A stretch of 64,000 nucleotides of DNA from Icerya purchasi. Its lineage: Eukaryota > Arthropoda > Insecta > Hemiptera > Monophlebidae. The position numbers were made by a program, and so were the translations under genes. Below the pieces are notes generated by a model. That model worked only from the letters and a program-made list of their open reading frames with translations, was not told the DNA's origin and did not search any database. The DNA is taken from assembly GCA_039619475.1 (NCBI GenBank), contig CM077115.1, forward strand, positions 502,593,352-502,657,351. Reading direction: 5' to 3'. Of the stretch, positions 24,400 through 37,129 are shown piece after piece. Numbering within the stretch: the first letter of the stretch is position 1; each line of letters starts with the position of its first letter.

Positions 24400-25540
24400 T
24401 TCTTATTTCAAGCTTCCTTCCTTTTCCCATGACTTCACCAACATTTGGCAGACTATTAATCTCTTCTCTTCTCCAAACTAGCTCGATTGCATATTCTACA
24501 ATCCAAACCGAATTCTTCTACTTGCTTGATATATCTTTCATCTAACATTCTTCACTGACGGTTCTAAAAATAAGAACGGGGTAAGCGGCGCGTTTAACTC
24601 CCTCTCACTGCATCACTCTGAATCCTTCAAGCTCCCTTCTTTCTGTTCTATCTTCATAGCGGAGTTTATCTCCATTTTACGCGCAGTCTCCTTCATTCCG
24701 TCCATAAGAGGGATCAGTAAATGTCTCATTGTCTCCGATTACAAAAGTGTTCTTTAAGCTATTTCTTCTCCTCCTTCTCATTCCTCCAACTCTACTATTC
24801 TCTCAATTCGTTTTCTCATATCCAATTTATTCTCTTCCCGCTCTATTGCAATTGACCTTTTGTGGGTTACCAGTGTCATTCCGGCATCGAGGGCAACAAG
24901 TTAGCGGATTTTTTAGCCCGTTCAGCCGCTCGCGATGGTCCTTTACTCTGTAATTTTCCTACCTCGGACATCCTCTTTCTTTCCTCAGCTAATCATTCTC
25001 GACTACGGTCGGACATTTATCCTTCTTTATTTTCTAATCCCGCCTCTCATTATCTTCAAATTCAGCCGATTGTTCCCTGTTCTCAGCCGTGGTTTCAGCC
25101 CTCTTCTTATCAACGCTCCGCGATCATTTCCTTTATCAGACTGCGTTTTAATCATTCCCTTCTACCCTTTTCACGTTTTCGTTTTTCCCTGTCGTCCTCT
25201 CCCGATTGACCCCTTCATAGTTCTAACTCTACTCCACTATATATTGCAAACCGCATCTTCTTTGAATGCCCTGCCTTTGATTCTGAGCGCTCTGTTTTGT
25301 ATTCCAAAATCTTAACACTGGGTCTTCCTGCTCCTTATAATTTTTTCTTTGTCTTTTCCTTTCCATCTCCGAATATAATTCCTGTACTTCAATCTTTCCT
25401 AAACTCTATTTCTAATTATCCCTCTATTTAGCCCTTTCCATAATTTCTGTAGTTGTTGGGTCAAAGCCGCTGGAGCGCCTAAAACATAATATATAAAATA
25501 ATATTATTATTTTATATTTAAAAAAAAAAAAAAAAAAAGA
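24400..25540 (+). mobile_element. LINE: RNase H and C-terminus with poly(A) tail
   Basis: The + strand carries an RNase H domain: FFTDGSKNKNGVSGAFNSLS (about 24550-24605), IAEFISILRAVSFIPSI (catalytic Glu), CLIVSDYKSVL (catalytic Asp) and, in a new frame, HSGIEGNKLADFLARSAA (final Asp, near 24880-24930). The C-terminal segment SAIISFIRLRFNHSLLPFSR is homologous to family A and B RRSxVVSIVRxRFGHS. The copy ends in a run of A at 25521-25538. Frameshifts make it inactive. Its Cys/His terminus is diverged, so I call it a relative of families A and B. Confidence 0.8.
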
Positions 25541-26540
25541 TTTAATCTCGAAGTTATTCGATATTCCCCAGTTAATTTGATTATATAATTACTAATCTTT
25601 GTACGTAGAATGAAAACGTAATAATCAAATACCGATTTCTTGGATTTATCCGTTGCATATAAACATGAAAAATTACAAAAAAAGATCTTTTTTAGATAAT
25701 CACGAAAAACTCCGTTCCCGATTTTGATACGGTTTTTACGTTTGATTAAGAGGGGGCGCCTACCTTCTTTTGAAATTCTAACCCATCAACCATGTTAGAA
25801 ATTGTTTTCAATACTTAACCTTAACAAAAAAAAATCAGAGAATTCGGTACATTTATAAAAAACTTGAAAAAAATCTAACAATTTAATCGGTTTTTCGGCA
25901 TTGTTCTGAGTAATATATAAAACATAAACGATCATAATTTTATTCGAAGAAATTTCATTACTCTGTAGTAAACACCATTGAGTAAATCGTTATTCCGTGT
26001 TTATTATACGGCGAAAATGTCATATACAAAACTCTATTAGAACACCTTTCGTACCCTAAAAAATTGTAGTATAAAGGTGTAAATTTTAATCGGATACATG
26101 TTTCTTTAAAAAAATAAATTTACCGTTTTCAGAACTTCCGTTACGTATTTCACAGGGTGTTTTTTGTAAGGATTTTTTTCACGACTCCTTTTTTTTTTGC
26201 ATAAAGAGGTTTTCGTGAAACTGCTCGACAGGGAGTATAGAAATAAATTCACTAATTTCTTTATAAAATAAGCAATTCATTTAAAAGCGTTGAAAATCGA
26301 CGTTTATCAAAAATTATCGATTTACGCGCACCTTGTAAAAATGAAAATGAACAATTTTCTCAAAATAAAAATGATGATACGTCAATTTGTAGTGTTTTAT
26401 TTAAATTAACGTTGCATTACTTATTGCAAAATATTTTATGAGTTATTTTTATATAATAGGTTTTTTTACGCGAAATAAATGTGCGTAATTATTTTAAAAT
26501 AAATCTTTAATCACATTTATGTTTTTTTTTAAAAAAAGAA
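25540..26540. other. No recognisable gene
   Basis: A+T-rich, low-complexity runs; nothing supported. Confidence 0.5.
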
Positions 26541-26544
26541 AAAG

Positions 26545-27060
26545 AAAAATTGAGCTGGTCAATCAAGGGCCTTCACCCAGAAACAATTAGAAATGAAAAG
26601 GGAAAGTTATATAATAAGACGATCAGATACCGTTAATAGGGAGGTAACAATAGGAGGGATAATAAGTGTAGAAGGAAAAGATAACGGACACAAAAAGGAG
26701 CCCCAAGTCTAAACAAACGGGAGTCTAGAGCCGAACGCTCCACCGAAAAAGATATATACTTAATAAACACGTGACCAGCGTCACAAACAACCGCATTATT
26801 TGAATGGAGAGGACAACATGGGGAAAAAACGAATGAGAAGCGAAAGTGGGAGGAACAGTAAGGAATGATTAAAATGCAAACGCACAATGGAGACAACAAC
26901 AAAACGAGGAAGTGAAGGAAACAGAAGGAACCATGCATTGGAAGGAAGACTAGGTAGAACAGACAGATAAAAGGAGTGACTAATAGAAAAGGAGGAAGCG
27001 CGTATACATCCGACCAAAGTCTGAGATGGAAATTTTTACACAGCGACAAGAGATTAGAAG
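26545..27060 (-). mobile_element. LINE family A tail, degraded
   Basis: Minus strand: poly(A)-like end at 26522-26545, a 3' UTR with the sequence (in + sense) GGGCCTTCACCCAGAAACAA shared with other family A copies, then ORF2 C-terminus CCPLHSNNAVVCDAGHVFIK followed by SVERSALDSRLFRLG. The histidine-cysteine end of the Cys/His cluster is mutated. The upstream limit is near 27060. Confidence 0.78.
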
Positions 27061-27485
27061 ATAGAATTTTTTTGAAGAAATACGTTATTTAACGAAATTT
27101 TTGAAATTGTATTTTATTTAAATGCAACGCGCTGTATCAAAAATTTTTACCTCTCCGCGAAACGAAACGCAGCATAAATCTCGATAAACAATACCCGGTT
27201 TACAATAATATGTTTAGTACGACGTTGTGATTGTGCCGTTGCTTCGGGCGGTTGTGAATTGTATGTTTTTGTAAGAATTTTTATTCTGTTACATATTATT
27301 AACGAGTTTGACTGGTACACAATTTACTAAAAATTGTAATTTTAATCGCAACCTGTAATAGCAACAAGGTCAGAGGAGGAAACCAACAATGTTTTATCTC
27401 CTTGAGAAAGCAGGCTTGTTGAGAAAGACAATTTTCATTGGGATTGCACAAAAATTTTTAGAGACTTTGTTATGTCAGAGGAGAG

Positions 27486-27735
27486 AGGAGGGGAAGAGCT
27501 GACTTAGCAGCACTTTCAGCTAAAAACGAATTACTTACAAAGCATGGCCCGGTACCGACAGAAAACTAATCTGGTGGTTGGGTGACATGAGCTGCAAGAT
27601 TAACGATTGAATTAAAGAGTAACTATACACTGTTAAACGGATTTTGTTAGGAAGGGGTATTTCGAAAGTTGCGCGCGAATCGGATACGATTAGAATGCGA
27701 CCGCTGGCGCTGGGCGGAAGGGATTTCACTGTAGA
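27486..27735 (-). mobile_element. LINE RNase H fragment
   Basis: Minus strand reads GRILIVSDSRATFE (RNase H Asp block) followed by SLIQSLILQLMSPNHQISFL and SVPGHAL, corresponding to the WIPGHAGI block that precedes the last catalytic residue. A short isolated fragment. Confidence 0.6.
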
Positions 27736-27739
27736 TTCA

Positions 27740-30180
27740 TGGACACTAGGAGCATACTATAAAGTTCGGCATCAAGATGCTTTTCTTAGTTTATTTCATT
27801 CAATTATGTTCTTTCAGCACTTTTAATTTCTCTTCGAAATGAACCTCTCGCTTTTTTGTTTTTTTGCTTTATTTCTTTTTTTTTTTTTTTTTACTTGTTT
27901 AAGGATGAGAAAATAAAAAGACAAATCTGTACGATTATTTCAAGTACTTGAAAATAGCAGGCAAAGAAAAATACCCCATATTCCCGACATTTTTAAGAAT
28001 ATCAATTATTCAAAAAAATAAAACAATCGCCGTACAAGCGCTTCCATGTATAACGGCGCGTCTATCGAGGTGATACCGATAAGAATCATACGCATTTGGC
28101 AGCTTTTTTAAGGAATTCCTCACTGCGATGGACGCATTCTTTGACTGAAAAAAAAAAAATAAGGCCGTTAATGGGTGCAGCCGACAAAGATGGTAATTAA
28201 TTGCTGCTCGCGAGAATTCGCGTGTGAAAAATATAATAATTTCGTACAAGCGGCACGGAAATTTCTCTACCGGATGTATACTAGCTGCAAAATTAGTTTG
28301 AGCGTCATCATATCGTCAAATAAAGAGATGCAAAATTTCTTTGTTTACCGGCATTATTTTCTGACATTTTAATTATAACCCGGAGCGTGCGGTGCGGCTA
28401 ACGCGACAGTTCTTCTCTTGGGCTTTCCTTTTCGGCACTTTGTACTGCGGTGGGCACGTATCACTTCGTGTGCTATTCCTTCGGCAAAATATCGCATTTA
28501 ATACGAAAGCCGACCTCGTCCGAGGAATGCCTTCGTCGGAAATACAATTATTGCCGTCAGCTGCAACGATGTTTCAAACGGAAACAACGATATGCTTCTC
28601 TCGCATTTATTTAAGGGAAGCGATGATGCTGATGAAGGGGGGACGACCTCAGACAGTGTACCCAAAGGTGCAATAATAAAGTATGCCAACGTTCTCGCTG
28701 CCCGTCAGGATTCAACGGCTAAGTAGCGGCATATACGTTTGCGCGTTTTATTCTTCCGACGCAAAACTAATAAACATCCACGCTAATTATCTATTCCGCG
28801 TATGTATTCCAGGAGTCTTGGCTCTTTTTCAGCTGCGGAACGTCGAAAAATTTCCTTAGAAGAACACTTCACTTAGCCTAAAATTATTAACTCCAAAGTG
28901 AAACGGCATAGTGAAATCTTTAAGTACCGTGCACTGTCAAGAGAACTCTGCAAGAACAATCACAGGCATATGTTGCGTGCTGGTTTACAAGACAACGTCA
29001 AACATACGACCCATCCCTGTGTGTATAAGATTAAATCGCGAATTAAACGAAGTAGAAATAATCGGTAGATAAGTCGACGACAATTTGGAAGACACTTCTT
29101 TAGCTCGGTAGGGGAAAAAAAACTTTACATCGCGGAAGTCGCAGCTGAAATTGCGCCAGAAACTAGGTGATAATAAGGAACCGGCGCAAAAGCAAAAACA
29201 AAAAAGTCGAGACAACGGAAAATTACTTTGCTTTCTCAACTTCCTTTTTAGGCTTGTCAACAATGGACGATTACCGAAATTCATCAAAAGGAAAAGAAAC
29301 CTTTAGCAGCACAGAAGCGGAGAAGAGTACATCAGGAAAAATACATCGAGAAAAAAGACCGTGCTCGGAGTAAATCCAAGGAATAGAAAAAACAACGCAG
29401 TAAAAAAAGCCAAAGAAATTCCCATAGAGGAAAGAAGAAAGAAAAACAAAGGTGGGTTGCACAGCCATCAAGGTCGCTCACACAGGTTCACTACAACTCT
29501 AGGCAGATAGACAAGATACAGTACCAAAACTACGGTTATCAGTACGATGACTGCATATGGGCCGATAAAAAAAAAAACACGTATCTAATATTTTTTTATA
29601 CTCTACAACATATCAAAATTTCATCAAAATCAGCGTCTGACAACTCGTGCACTTCCCTTGTAAGTAAAACTGTAATATCATTTTCGTCGATACGATTTAT
29701 TTAATCATTCGGTCTGTTACATTAACAGAATACGAAAAAACATCATCCGGAACTTCTTCGTGGTTCCCGCAGACGGGTTACCCCAATTTGATTTTTTTTT
29801 TTTTTTTTTTTTTGCGTCGAAAATTCAACCCATCGACAGATTTGATTTTAAAATGGTTTAAACATAATCCAAAATCAATAGTTGAGTTTTAAAAAAAAAA
29901 AAAATGTACGCGAAACAAAAAAACGTGATGACCCTGCTGTTTTCGTTCTATCGACAAGACCCCTTTGCAAGCGATGCGTAGAAAAATGTATGCAGTCTTC
30001 CGGCTTCACAGGACAAACTCCAGCAATTTTCTGAAGTTGCAAAAACACTTCATACTAGTTTATTATTATTTAATTGATCGTCGAGAAAAATCGCTTGTAA
30101 CTATTACATTTATCGGCATAGTTAAACAGTATGTGATTTGTTTGATTTCATCGACTTTTTCATTGTAATCATTACAGTGT
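27740..30180. other. No recognisable gene
   Basis: Mixed-composition sequence with T-runs at about 27870-27890 and 29790-29812. The open frame at 28392-28676 has an atypical composition and no motif. I see no splice-flanked conserved exon. Confidence 0.45.
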
Positions 30181-30184
30181 TTAA

Positions 30185-31135
30185 ATATTTTTGATGTTCC
30201 TTTGTTCGGACCATTCAGGGCAACTGCCGTCATTAGAACAATGGGTGCCGTTACAGTTTCGGCATAATGGAGGATTTTAAAGATTAAAACATTCGGAAAA
30301 GAGATGCTTTACGAAACAGTGGGAACAAATGGCGCAGGAGCTACGAAAGTGCCTAGCAATGTGACCAAAAAGAAAACATGTAGAGCACTGGATAGAAAGT
30401 TTGATGCTGGGAGACGCAGGGAAACGGAGTTTGTAAATTGACAATTTTGTAGGGATTTTATTACCTTCGGAAGTGCGAAATATTCTTCTTATAGAAATTA
30501 CAGGAATAGACGTTTCAAGACCTGCTAATATGTCTTCCTCTAAAGAAGACGTCTGAAATTACGCTCAACCTGTATAAAGAAGTAGAGGGAATGAATGTCT
30601 TCAAGTTGTGCTTGAGAAGGAAATTTTGATTCTGCAATAAAGAGTTTGCTGCTGAAGAAGAAGAGAAAGATACGGAGATCTGATTTCTTCCACGAGGGGA
30701 GATGTTAATAAAATATGATGACACTGAGCTTATTAGTTTTGCCAAAGCAAGCGGATGGTAATTTCCTAGATTATCATTAGAAGAAGTGTGCTCAATTATG
30801 CTGGGATAAAGGCCAGGATGATCACGGGGCTATGACTCTCCGGACTTATCCTTACTATTGTTATTATTATCATTATTGTTACTATTATTATCATTAGTAT
30901 TATTCCTATTGTCACTATCGGTATTATTAGTGCCGTAACTGTGACGATCGGTGCTTGAGGAAGCAGGAGATGCCATAAGATCAGCCTGGGAGGGTTTAAT
31001 TTCTTTCGGCTGAATAGAAGAAATGGGCGAAAGAGGATCTGCCGAATTTTGCTTCGAATTGCTGTCCACGTTCATACTTATAGATAAGTTGGACAGCAGT
31101 TTGAGGGGTTCAACGAAACTTGGGGAGGAGTCCAC
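30185..31135 (-). pseudogene. ORF1 (gag-like) of a family A/B-type LINE, frameshifted
   Basis: Minus strand. The N-terminal part is Ser/Asn-rich (the Asn run near 30870-30910 comes from a degenerate (AAT)n array) and is followed by ISPRGRNQISVSFSSSSAAN and HNLKTFIPSTSLYR. After a frame change KLSIYKLRFPASPSI leads into three zinc-knuckle-like blocks: CSTCFLFGHIARH, CAICSHCFVKHLFSEC and CRNCNGTHCSNDGSC (about 30390-30220). A triple Cys/His array after a basic region is typical of I/Jockey-group ORF1 proteins. It is cut at about 30185 before ORF2. Its 5' UTR probably extends toward 31390. Assignment to family A or B is by association only. Confidence 0.72.
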
Positions 31136-31539
31136 AGCCCTTGGATGCGCTTATCTAACGAGGGAAAAAGTGAATAATAGTAAAAAATGTATAACCGAAA
31201 TAAATGAGAAAAAAATAATAATAATAAGAAAAAAATATATACATCTATATATATAAAAAAGAAAAGAACAAAAAACAAAATAAAATAAAAGACGAAATTA
31301 ATAGAATATAAGTAAAACTGCTCGCTAATGTTTAAATTAGCTAAGAGACAACATAAAACCGCAGAAACAGGTAATAGAAAAAAATAAATATGGCCGAAGG
31401 ATCTCACTTAATGATCTTCTTTATCTGTATAATGCCGCTGATAACAGGTAACTACAATATTTACCGCGACAAGCGAATTAACGCTGTCGCTGAACAATCG
31501 AGAACGCAAGCACAGTCGACTGATAACGAACAATCACGG

Positions 31540-31905
31540 GAAGAAACGCCATTCATATCCGATTTCGGCTGGACACCTATGTTTCCTCCTTTTCTAATAA
31601 TTATTCATTTCATCTGTCAGTTCAGCCCCTACTCTTCCTGCATATTTATGGTTTCTTTTGCATCCCTCCCTTCGGCGTTCTGATGTTGTTTCCATTGTTA
31701 GTATGCGCTTTGGCCATTCTTTGCTGTCATTATCTAAATTTCGTTTTTCCCTGATTTCTTCTCCACACTGTCCTCTCCATCCGGATGATGCAGTTATTTG
31801 CGACGCCGATCATATGATTTTCCAGTGTTCTTCTCTCTCCGTGGAGCGTTCTACCTTATATTCTTATTTGCTGAAGCTTAGACTTCCTACTCCTTATTGT
31901 GCTTC
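31540..31905 (+). mobile_element. LINE family A fragment, 3' end missing
   Basis: The + strand encodes HPSLRRSDVVSIVSMRFGHS, CPLHPDDAVICDADHMIFQC and LLKLRLPTPYCASYIMS, nearly identical to the 9.4-9.85 kb copy. It stops within the C-terminus at about 31905, where an opposite-strand family B fragment begins, so the last 20 or so codons and the poly(A) are absent. Confidence 0.82.
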
Positions 31906-32215
31906 CTATATCATGTCAAGGAACACCCCTAGGACAGGAACAACAGAGAGAATAGGTAGAGAAAGAACATAAGAGCCGTTGAAAGGAGCAGGAAGATCAA
32001 GCTTTAAAAGATGATAATAAAGTAACTCACGCTGGCGAGATAAACCGGAGCACTCGAAGAGCACGTGACTCGCATCACAAACATACTGGGAACCTTCAGG
32101 ATCCAATGGACAAAAAGGAGATGCATCCAAAGAAAAGCGATTTAGTGAAGAAGGAAGGAGACTATGCGAAAAACGGAGGCGAGATAATTTAGTAATTATG
32201 GACCGACGAGTCGTT
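31906..32215 (-). mobile_element. LINE family B fragment, 3' end missing
   Basis: Minus strand encodes FCPLDPEGSQYVCDASHVLF, ECSGLSRQRELLYYHLLKLD and LPAPFNGSYVLSLPILSVVP, ending VFLDMI at the junction. It matches the family B copy at 59.3-60.1 kb. The upstream part (SIITKLSRLRFSHSL-like) runs to about 32215. It abuts a family A fragment of opposite orientation. Confidence 0.82.
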
Positions 32216-32219
32216 TTTT

Positions 32220-33820
32220 ATTAACAGTCTCTTCTTAATGAAATATCGCATCGTCCGGGAAAGAAGAAGGAATAACCACTGCAGCGCGGAAAATTCAGAT
32301 CTTCCGACAGATCGCTTATTAATTCTGTTCGAAAAATTAACTGTGCCAAGTTCGGCTAAAGTTAGTTAAAATTCGCGCGTTAAACGCGATTCTGGTCAAT
32401 CCTCAAAACGAAACGCAGCCGGGTTGCAGATTGGGAAACCGTCGTAACCGTATTCCGGTACCACCGGCGACAATAGAGATATACTTGTCTATTTTACCGT
32501 ATTCAATTATTTGTTTTAATATTGTCTTTTATAGCGGTCGACCGATAACGAAAGAGATTGGTCTAGGTAATTTTCTGTAGTAAACTTCATAAAATTTCAT
32601 TGAGCGACTTTATTTAAATAATAATAATAAACCGATTAAATTTCGTCCACGGTAAATACGAAACCGTGCTGGCATCCCTGGATAAAATAAAAAATTTAAG
32701 TTAGCAAGAACCATTACACCATATTTAAAATAATTGATCTAATTTGAATTGATTAATTTTGACTGTTACGTAAGAATATTATTCATTTTCAAGGAAAATT
32801 ATTTTACGTTGAGTCCTTGCAATGTCGTGATTAATAAAAAAAACTGCGGAGCTAGGCCAAGGGTAACACTCGAACCATTATGATTTTCAAACGTCTTAGC
32901 ATAGTGATTTTCAAACGTCTTAGCATAGTGATTTTTCGAAACAGACACTATTACACGAAAAAACAAAAAAAAACGTTCAAAATATATTCGTTTCGAACGT
33001 ACTTAGACGATAACTTTTTGCAGATGATGTCCGGTCGAGTTTATTGGAAACTGCACCTCACACAAAATTATCCGTCATGTATAATAGGTATACGCTACCG
33101 CTATTAATAAATCTGATTTTACTTGCCAAAAAATACATGTATATACACCTATGTATTAAAATTATCAAGGAGGATGAACTCCACAGGTAGTTTCGTAGTA
33201 CCAGTGCATGCGATTTAAATTTATTAGGAGCTTCAGTACAATTAGTGTAGATTTCCGCAATACTAGCAATTAGAAATAGATTCAATAGATTCAAGTTGAA
33301 CGGCTAGAAGATTTCTCACACTCGATAGCTTACACCGTAATTTAGCTTATTCTATTATTTTACAGGACATACCTATTTCAACTATGATGATATTTAAGCA
33401 ACAGTTCAAAAGTATGAAAACTTAACAGGTGCTTGAGATAAGAATTTACAAAACAAATGCAATAAAGAAATTTCTCTGCTTTGCGAGATAGATTGAACAC
33501 CTTTATATTTTTAATCAGAGGTGCATACAAAAATGAAGAGATTTTTATGTATACTTTTTTAACTATCAAAAAACATTCTATTCAGTAAGACACCGGGAGC
33601 TATAATCGGTCTACAAAGAGCCGGATTAAATTAAGAAGACGTCAAAATAATTGCAACATCAGCTAGCAGCAGTAAAGACCAGCAGTGGAATTACAAAATA
33701 TATGAGCATAAATTAAGAGAGGACGACAGGTGTGTAGCTTGAACCGTCTTCGGTATCTACACAGAAACTAGCTAGCAAAGCCTAAAGATGGAGTTACGAT
33801 AAATCGCATCTCGATATAAA
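32220..33820. other. No recognisable gene; 24-bp tandem duplication
   Basis: Non-coding sequence. A 24-bp unit starting GATTTTCAAACGTCTTAGCA is tandemly duplicated at 32882-32929, with a partial third copy. Nothing else supported. Confidence 0.5.
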
Positions 33821-33825
33821 CATTC

Positions 33826-34395
33826 CGAGACACGCAGATAATGCGATAATAATAGCAGTCGGTGAAGAGAAATTACAAAGCCTGCACTACGCAAAACAGC
33901 AGTCGAGAGTGACGATAAGTAAAATCATAGTGTTGAGTAGAAGACGCACAACCAACGATTAAAACGTATCGAAACAACATGGCTGAACCAGTACACAAAT
34001 CTAGACATCAAGATTGGCTATGCAGTAGTTGAATCCTGATACGGAAAATAAAGCAAGAATCGAGCGAGCGAGACATTCTTTATAAGATCCTCCTTTTTCG
34101 CTATAAAATGGCGAAGTGTTATATACACATTCATTGCTCTTATATACGCGAAGAAGTGGAAGCACGAACCTCGCTAAAGAAAACAATGTACGCGCATTTC
34201 GAAATGCAGATTTTTAGAACGATCTCGAAAATAGCATATGCGCCGATGGCATATGTAACAAGGGACAACGAACGAGTCAAAACCAAGAGCTGCTTATAGT
34301 TATCAAAATCGAGGAAACAGTTTACGCTCAGGAAGCATATGCATTGAGAAGCATAGTACGGATAATATTGAAAAGGAACATAAAAATCCGACCAT
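33826..34395 (+). mobile_element. Decayed LINE RT region, copy 1
   Basis: The + strand reads HADNAIIIAVGEEKLQSL, a degraded form of the RT catalytic YADD block with its downstream acidic stretch, and then in shifted frames fragments resembling the IRIRIGKAR..., CYIWS-like and EAFEMW-like regions of a LINE RT C-terminus. About 500 bp of this segment is shared with 49106-49597, including GCAGTAGTTGAATCCTGATA (34021-34040) and ATCTCGAAAATAGCA. The shared sequence is the strongest evidence that this is a dispersed element. Coding similarity is weak because both copies are old. Confidence 0.62.
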
Positions 34396-34399
34396 CTAA

Positions 34400-35885
34400 A
34401 GAAAGAAGGCGAGTATATTAATTAAAAAACATACACAAAACAAAAAAAAACGGTCAAGGAAATCGATTTTATGGTCAGAAGCGAAGATTCGGAAGTTGTA
34501 ACAGACCTTCGGTAACGGAGGAACACTCTTAATCGTTATAGGATATTGATTTCGATAAGTAAAATCGATATTACATTCACTTTAAGTCGTTTTATTTATC
34601 TGCTAGATTTCAACGCATTCTCTTTGATTTCGATGCAAGCGCATTACGAATTGGTTGCCGCCTTAGGATTTTGTTTCGTGAACGAGACGATAACATTTAA
34701 AGCCTCCGCTATCAGAATACTCTTCTACATCCGATGCTGTGATATAATCTCGATGACAACGAGTATCATGACAAAAGCGAGGTCGATTCAACGGTTCCTT
34801 ACACAATTCGATATTGTTCCCCTTTCATTTTTAAAGTTAATTTAAGCGAACGTCTTAAAAGGTGAAATATTTCTTCTAATTATTTCAGAATCCCGGCTGG
34901 GCTTTACGGATTTAATTAAACATGCTTTTGTTTCGCGTGTTTCAAGCGAGTAAAAGAAGGCGATTTCGGTAGATTTTGTAATTTTCTTTAATTTTACAAC
35001 GTATATTTCTACTTGATTAATTTAAGGTTTTCTTTTGATAAGATCCAAATTTTTTCCCACAATTTCAATACACTCTTTTTACCATTAGTCGCAAGTCTGC
35101 TGAAATCTTCACCGGTTTAGAGTTGAAGATTTTTTTCTAAATTAATACTTTACCAAAAAGTTTCTTAATACAATGAGAGCTACAGGTGACCATATTGCGG
35201 CTGCCGCTACTAAGTCGTTTAAACAATTAACAGAGAATATTTATATAGCGATGGAAAAATATCTGCATAACACGGCAACGAAGCGATCTTAACATTAACG
35301 AAAATGCCGAAACAGGTAGCGATGAACAAGCAAGCATCATAGATAACAGTGAATCTGTTCGAACCATGCGTAGGGGAACCAAATGTAGAGAGAACGATGA
35401 TTTCGCTGCGAAGCAAGAGTGAAAGTAACAGGACTGAAGAATTCGGAATAATTGTTTGCTAAAGATACAATAGAAGCGCCGACGACCCACAAGTATATAG
35501 AAGGATGATACAGTAATGAAAAGCTAATTCTTCTTATTCTTTTTTAAGTGATTTTCTACCGACTCCTCTAGATTTCAATCTGCTCCGGTCAAAATTACCT
35601 TTACCATTTTCTCATCTTCGAAATTTTGCAGTTCGGTAGTTTTCATCAGACTTTCCCCCCGCTTCTTGTGTTATATCCTTCTTTTAATTTTTTCTCTCGC
35701 TATAAATATTCTAACGTCCTTAGAACTGCAACATAGGCTCGGTTGATAACACTAAGGTGAAACAGTTCTGACTAAAAAAGCGGAAAAGAAATTGAAAAGT
35801 CAAACAAAAGTAGTAGCACGCTTGACAGAGAAATTTTATGAATGATAATGAAAAGTGTCATGAACATTTAGAAACAATAGGCCAC
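34400..35885. other. No recognisable gene
   Basis: Non-coding, A+T-rich. The open frames at 34546-34845 and 35219-35490 show no motifs. Confidence 0.45.
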
Positions 35886-35886
35886 A

Positions 35887-36075
35887 TTTTTTTTTTTTTT
35901 TTTTTTTTTTAATATTTAAATAAGTTGTGGGTCTCACAGGACAAATATGCCCGTTGTGTGAGTGCCCGACACTCTTATTAACGTTTATTCAAAAAATATA
36001 TAAAATACAAAAATTATAAATTATCTTAACTTAATCTATAATCATAATATTAGTACTCTAGCGTTAAGATTAAGT
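35887..36075 (-). repeat. Probable retroposon 3' end with poly(A)
   Basis: A T-run at 35887-35910 would be a poly(A) tail on the minus strand. Upstream of it on that strand are GTGAGACCCACAACTTATTT and GAATAAACG, a possible polyadenylation signal. Self-complementary segments (GTGAGTGCCCG, GGGCATATTTG) lie in between. No coding region could be attached, so the class is unknown. Confidence 0.4.
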
Positions 36076-37064
36076 ATAAATATATATCACATTATTTTGC
36101 AATCGCCTAAAGAGACATTTATCTCAGAAATAGTTTCGGAAAGATCTTTCCTAATACTTCTAAGAAAGAAAATCAATTGTCCGAGAAAGTAGAATAAAGC
36201 AAAAGAGTTGAGAGAAAGAAATTGAAAGTATTTACAAAACTTCCGGTGAAAAGTCAGACAGTTTCATATGGACAGAAGTAAGGAGTGAAGAGGAAGATTC
36301 GATAATAAGCTAGGAATGTAAGAATTCTTAATGATGATGAACAGATCTCTCTATTTGATAGAAGATTTATGTTGTTATTTGAATAGCCAATTGAATTCAG
36401 TGAGTGCAGGTAAAACAATCAGCATCAACGTAGACTTGCGTAACACGTGCAGCAATTACGTAAAATGTATATCGTGAAATCGTGCTATTTTACCCAGTAA
36501 AAAGAAGAAATACTGAACTACGATTTTCATTTTCGTTCATCCTCAATTTTATTTTTTTCTCCCAGAATTACTCATAAAATTTACCCCTTTTATTTAGAAA
36601 ATGTAATTACAAGGACACATTTTACAATTGTAATATTAAATTATTCTTACCTTAGGGGGATTAGAATTCCTCGCGCCGTATTATAATTATTTTCAGTTCA
36701 TCAAGACCTCCCTGACTATGTTCAGCTGATGAAAATAAATTTCCTTGAAACACTCCTTCAAGGATAAAAATTCTTGTCGAGAAACTTCAATAACACTAAT
36801 AAAATTTCTGTTGGAATATGTGTAATTATTTAAATCAGTTTCGGAAAACCATACTTATTAGACCAATTATGATTGTCTTTTCGTCAATAAATTAAATCCT
36901 GACCGTAAGCAAGCACGAAAAACGTTAATTCACAAAACGAAACAAAACTATACCTGACGACATGTTTTGCAGTCGTATCCACCCAGTAATATCGAAGTGT
37001 ACTGGAACAGGTCCCCCTATTCTCATTCGTGCCGTTGGGCTTCGTACCAGTATGGAAAGCTTAA

Positions 37065-37126
37065 CTTCACAATCCATGATACCTTATCAGGGGTATCCGT
37101 GGGACTAACTTTACTTTACTTTACTT
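37065..37126 (+). repeat. Dispersed repeat tail, copy 1
   Basis: The segment around CACAATCCATGATACCTTAT, ending in TTTAC repeats (ACTTTACTTTACTTTAC), is similar to 40841-40898 (CACAATCCCCGACACCCTGT ... AACTTTACT). A short 3' tail repeat suggests a SINE-like or LINE 3' end. Confidence 0.45.
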
Positions 37127-37129
37127 GTT

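Noticed and set aside
28392..28676. 94-codon open frame as a possible gene
   Set aside because: No recognisable motifs and no splice context; the frame opens without a proper ATG context. Likely chance.
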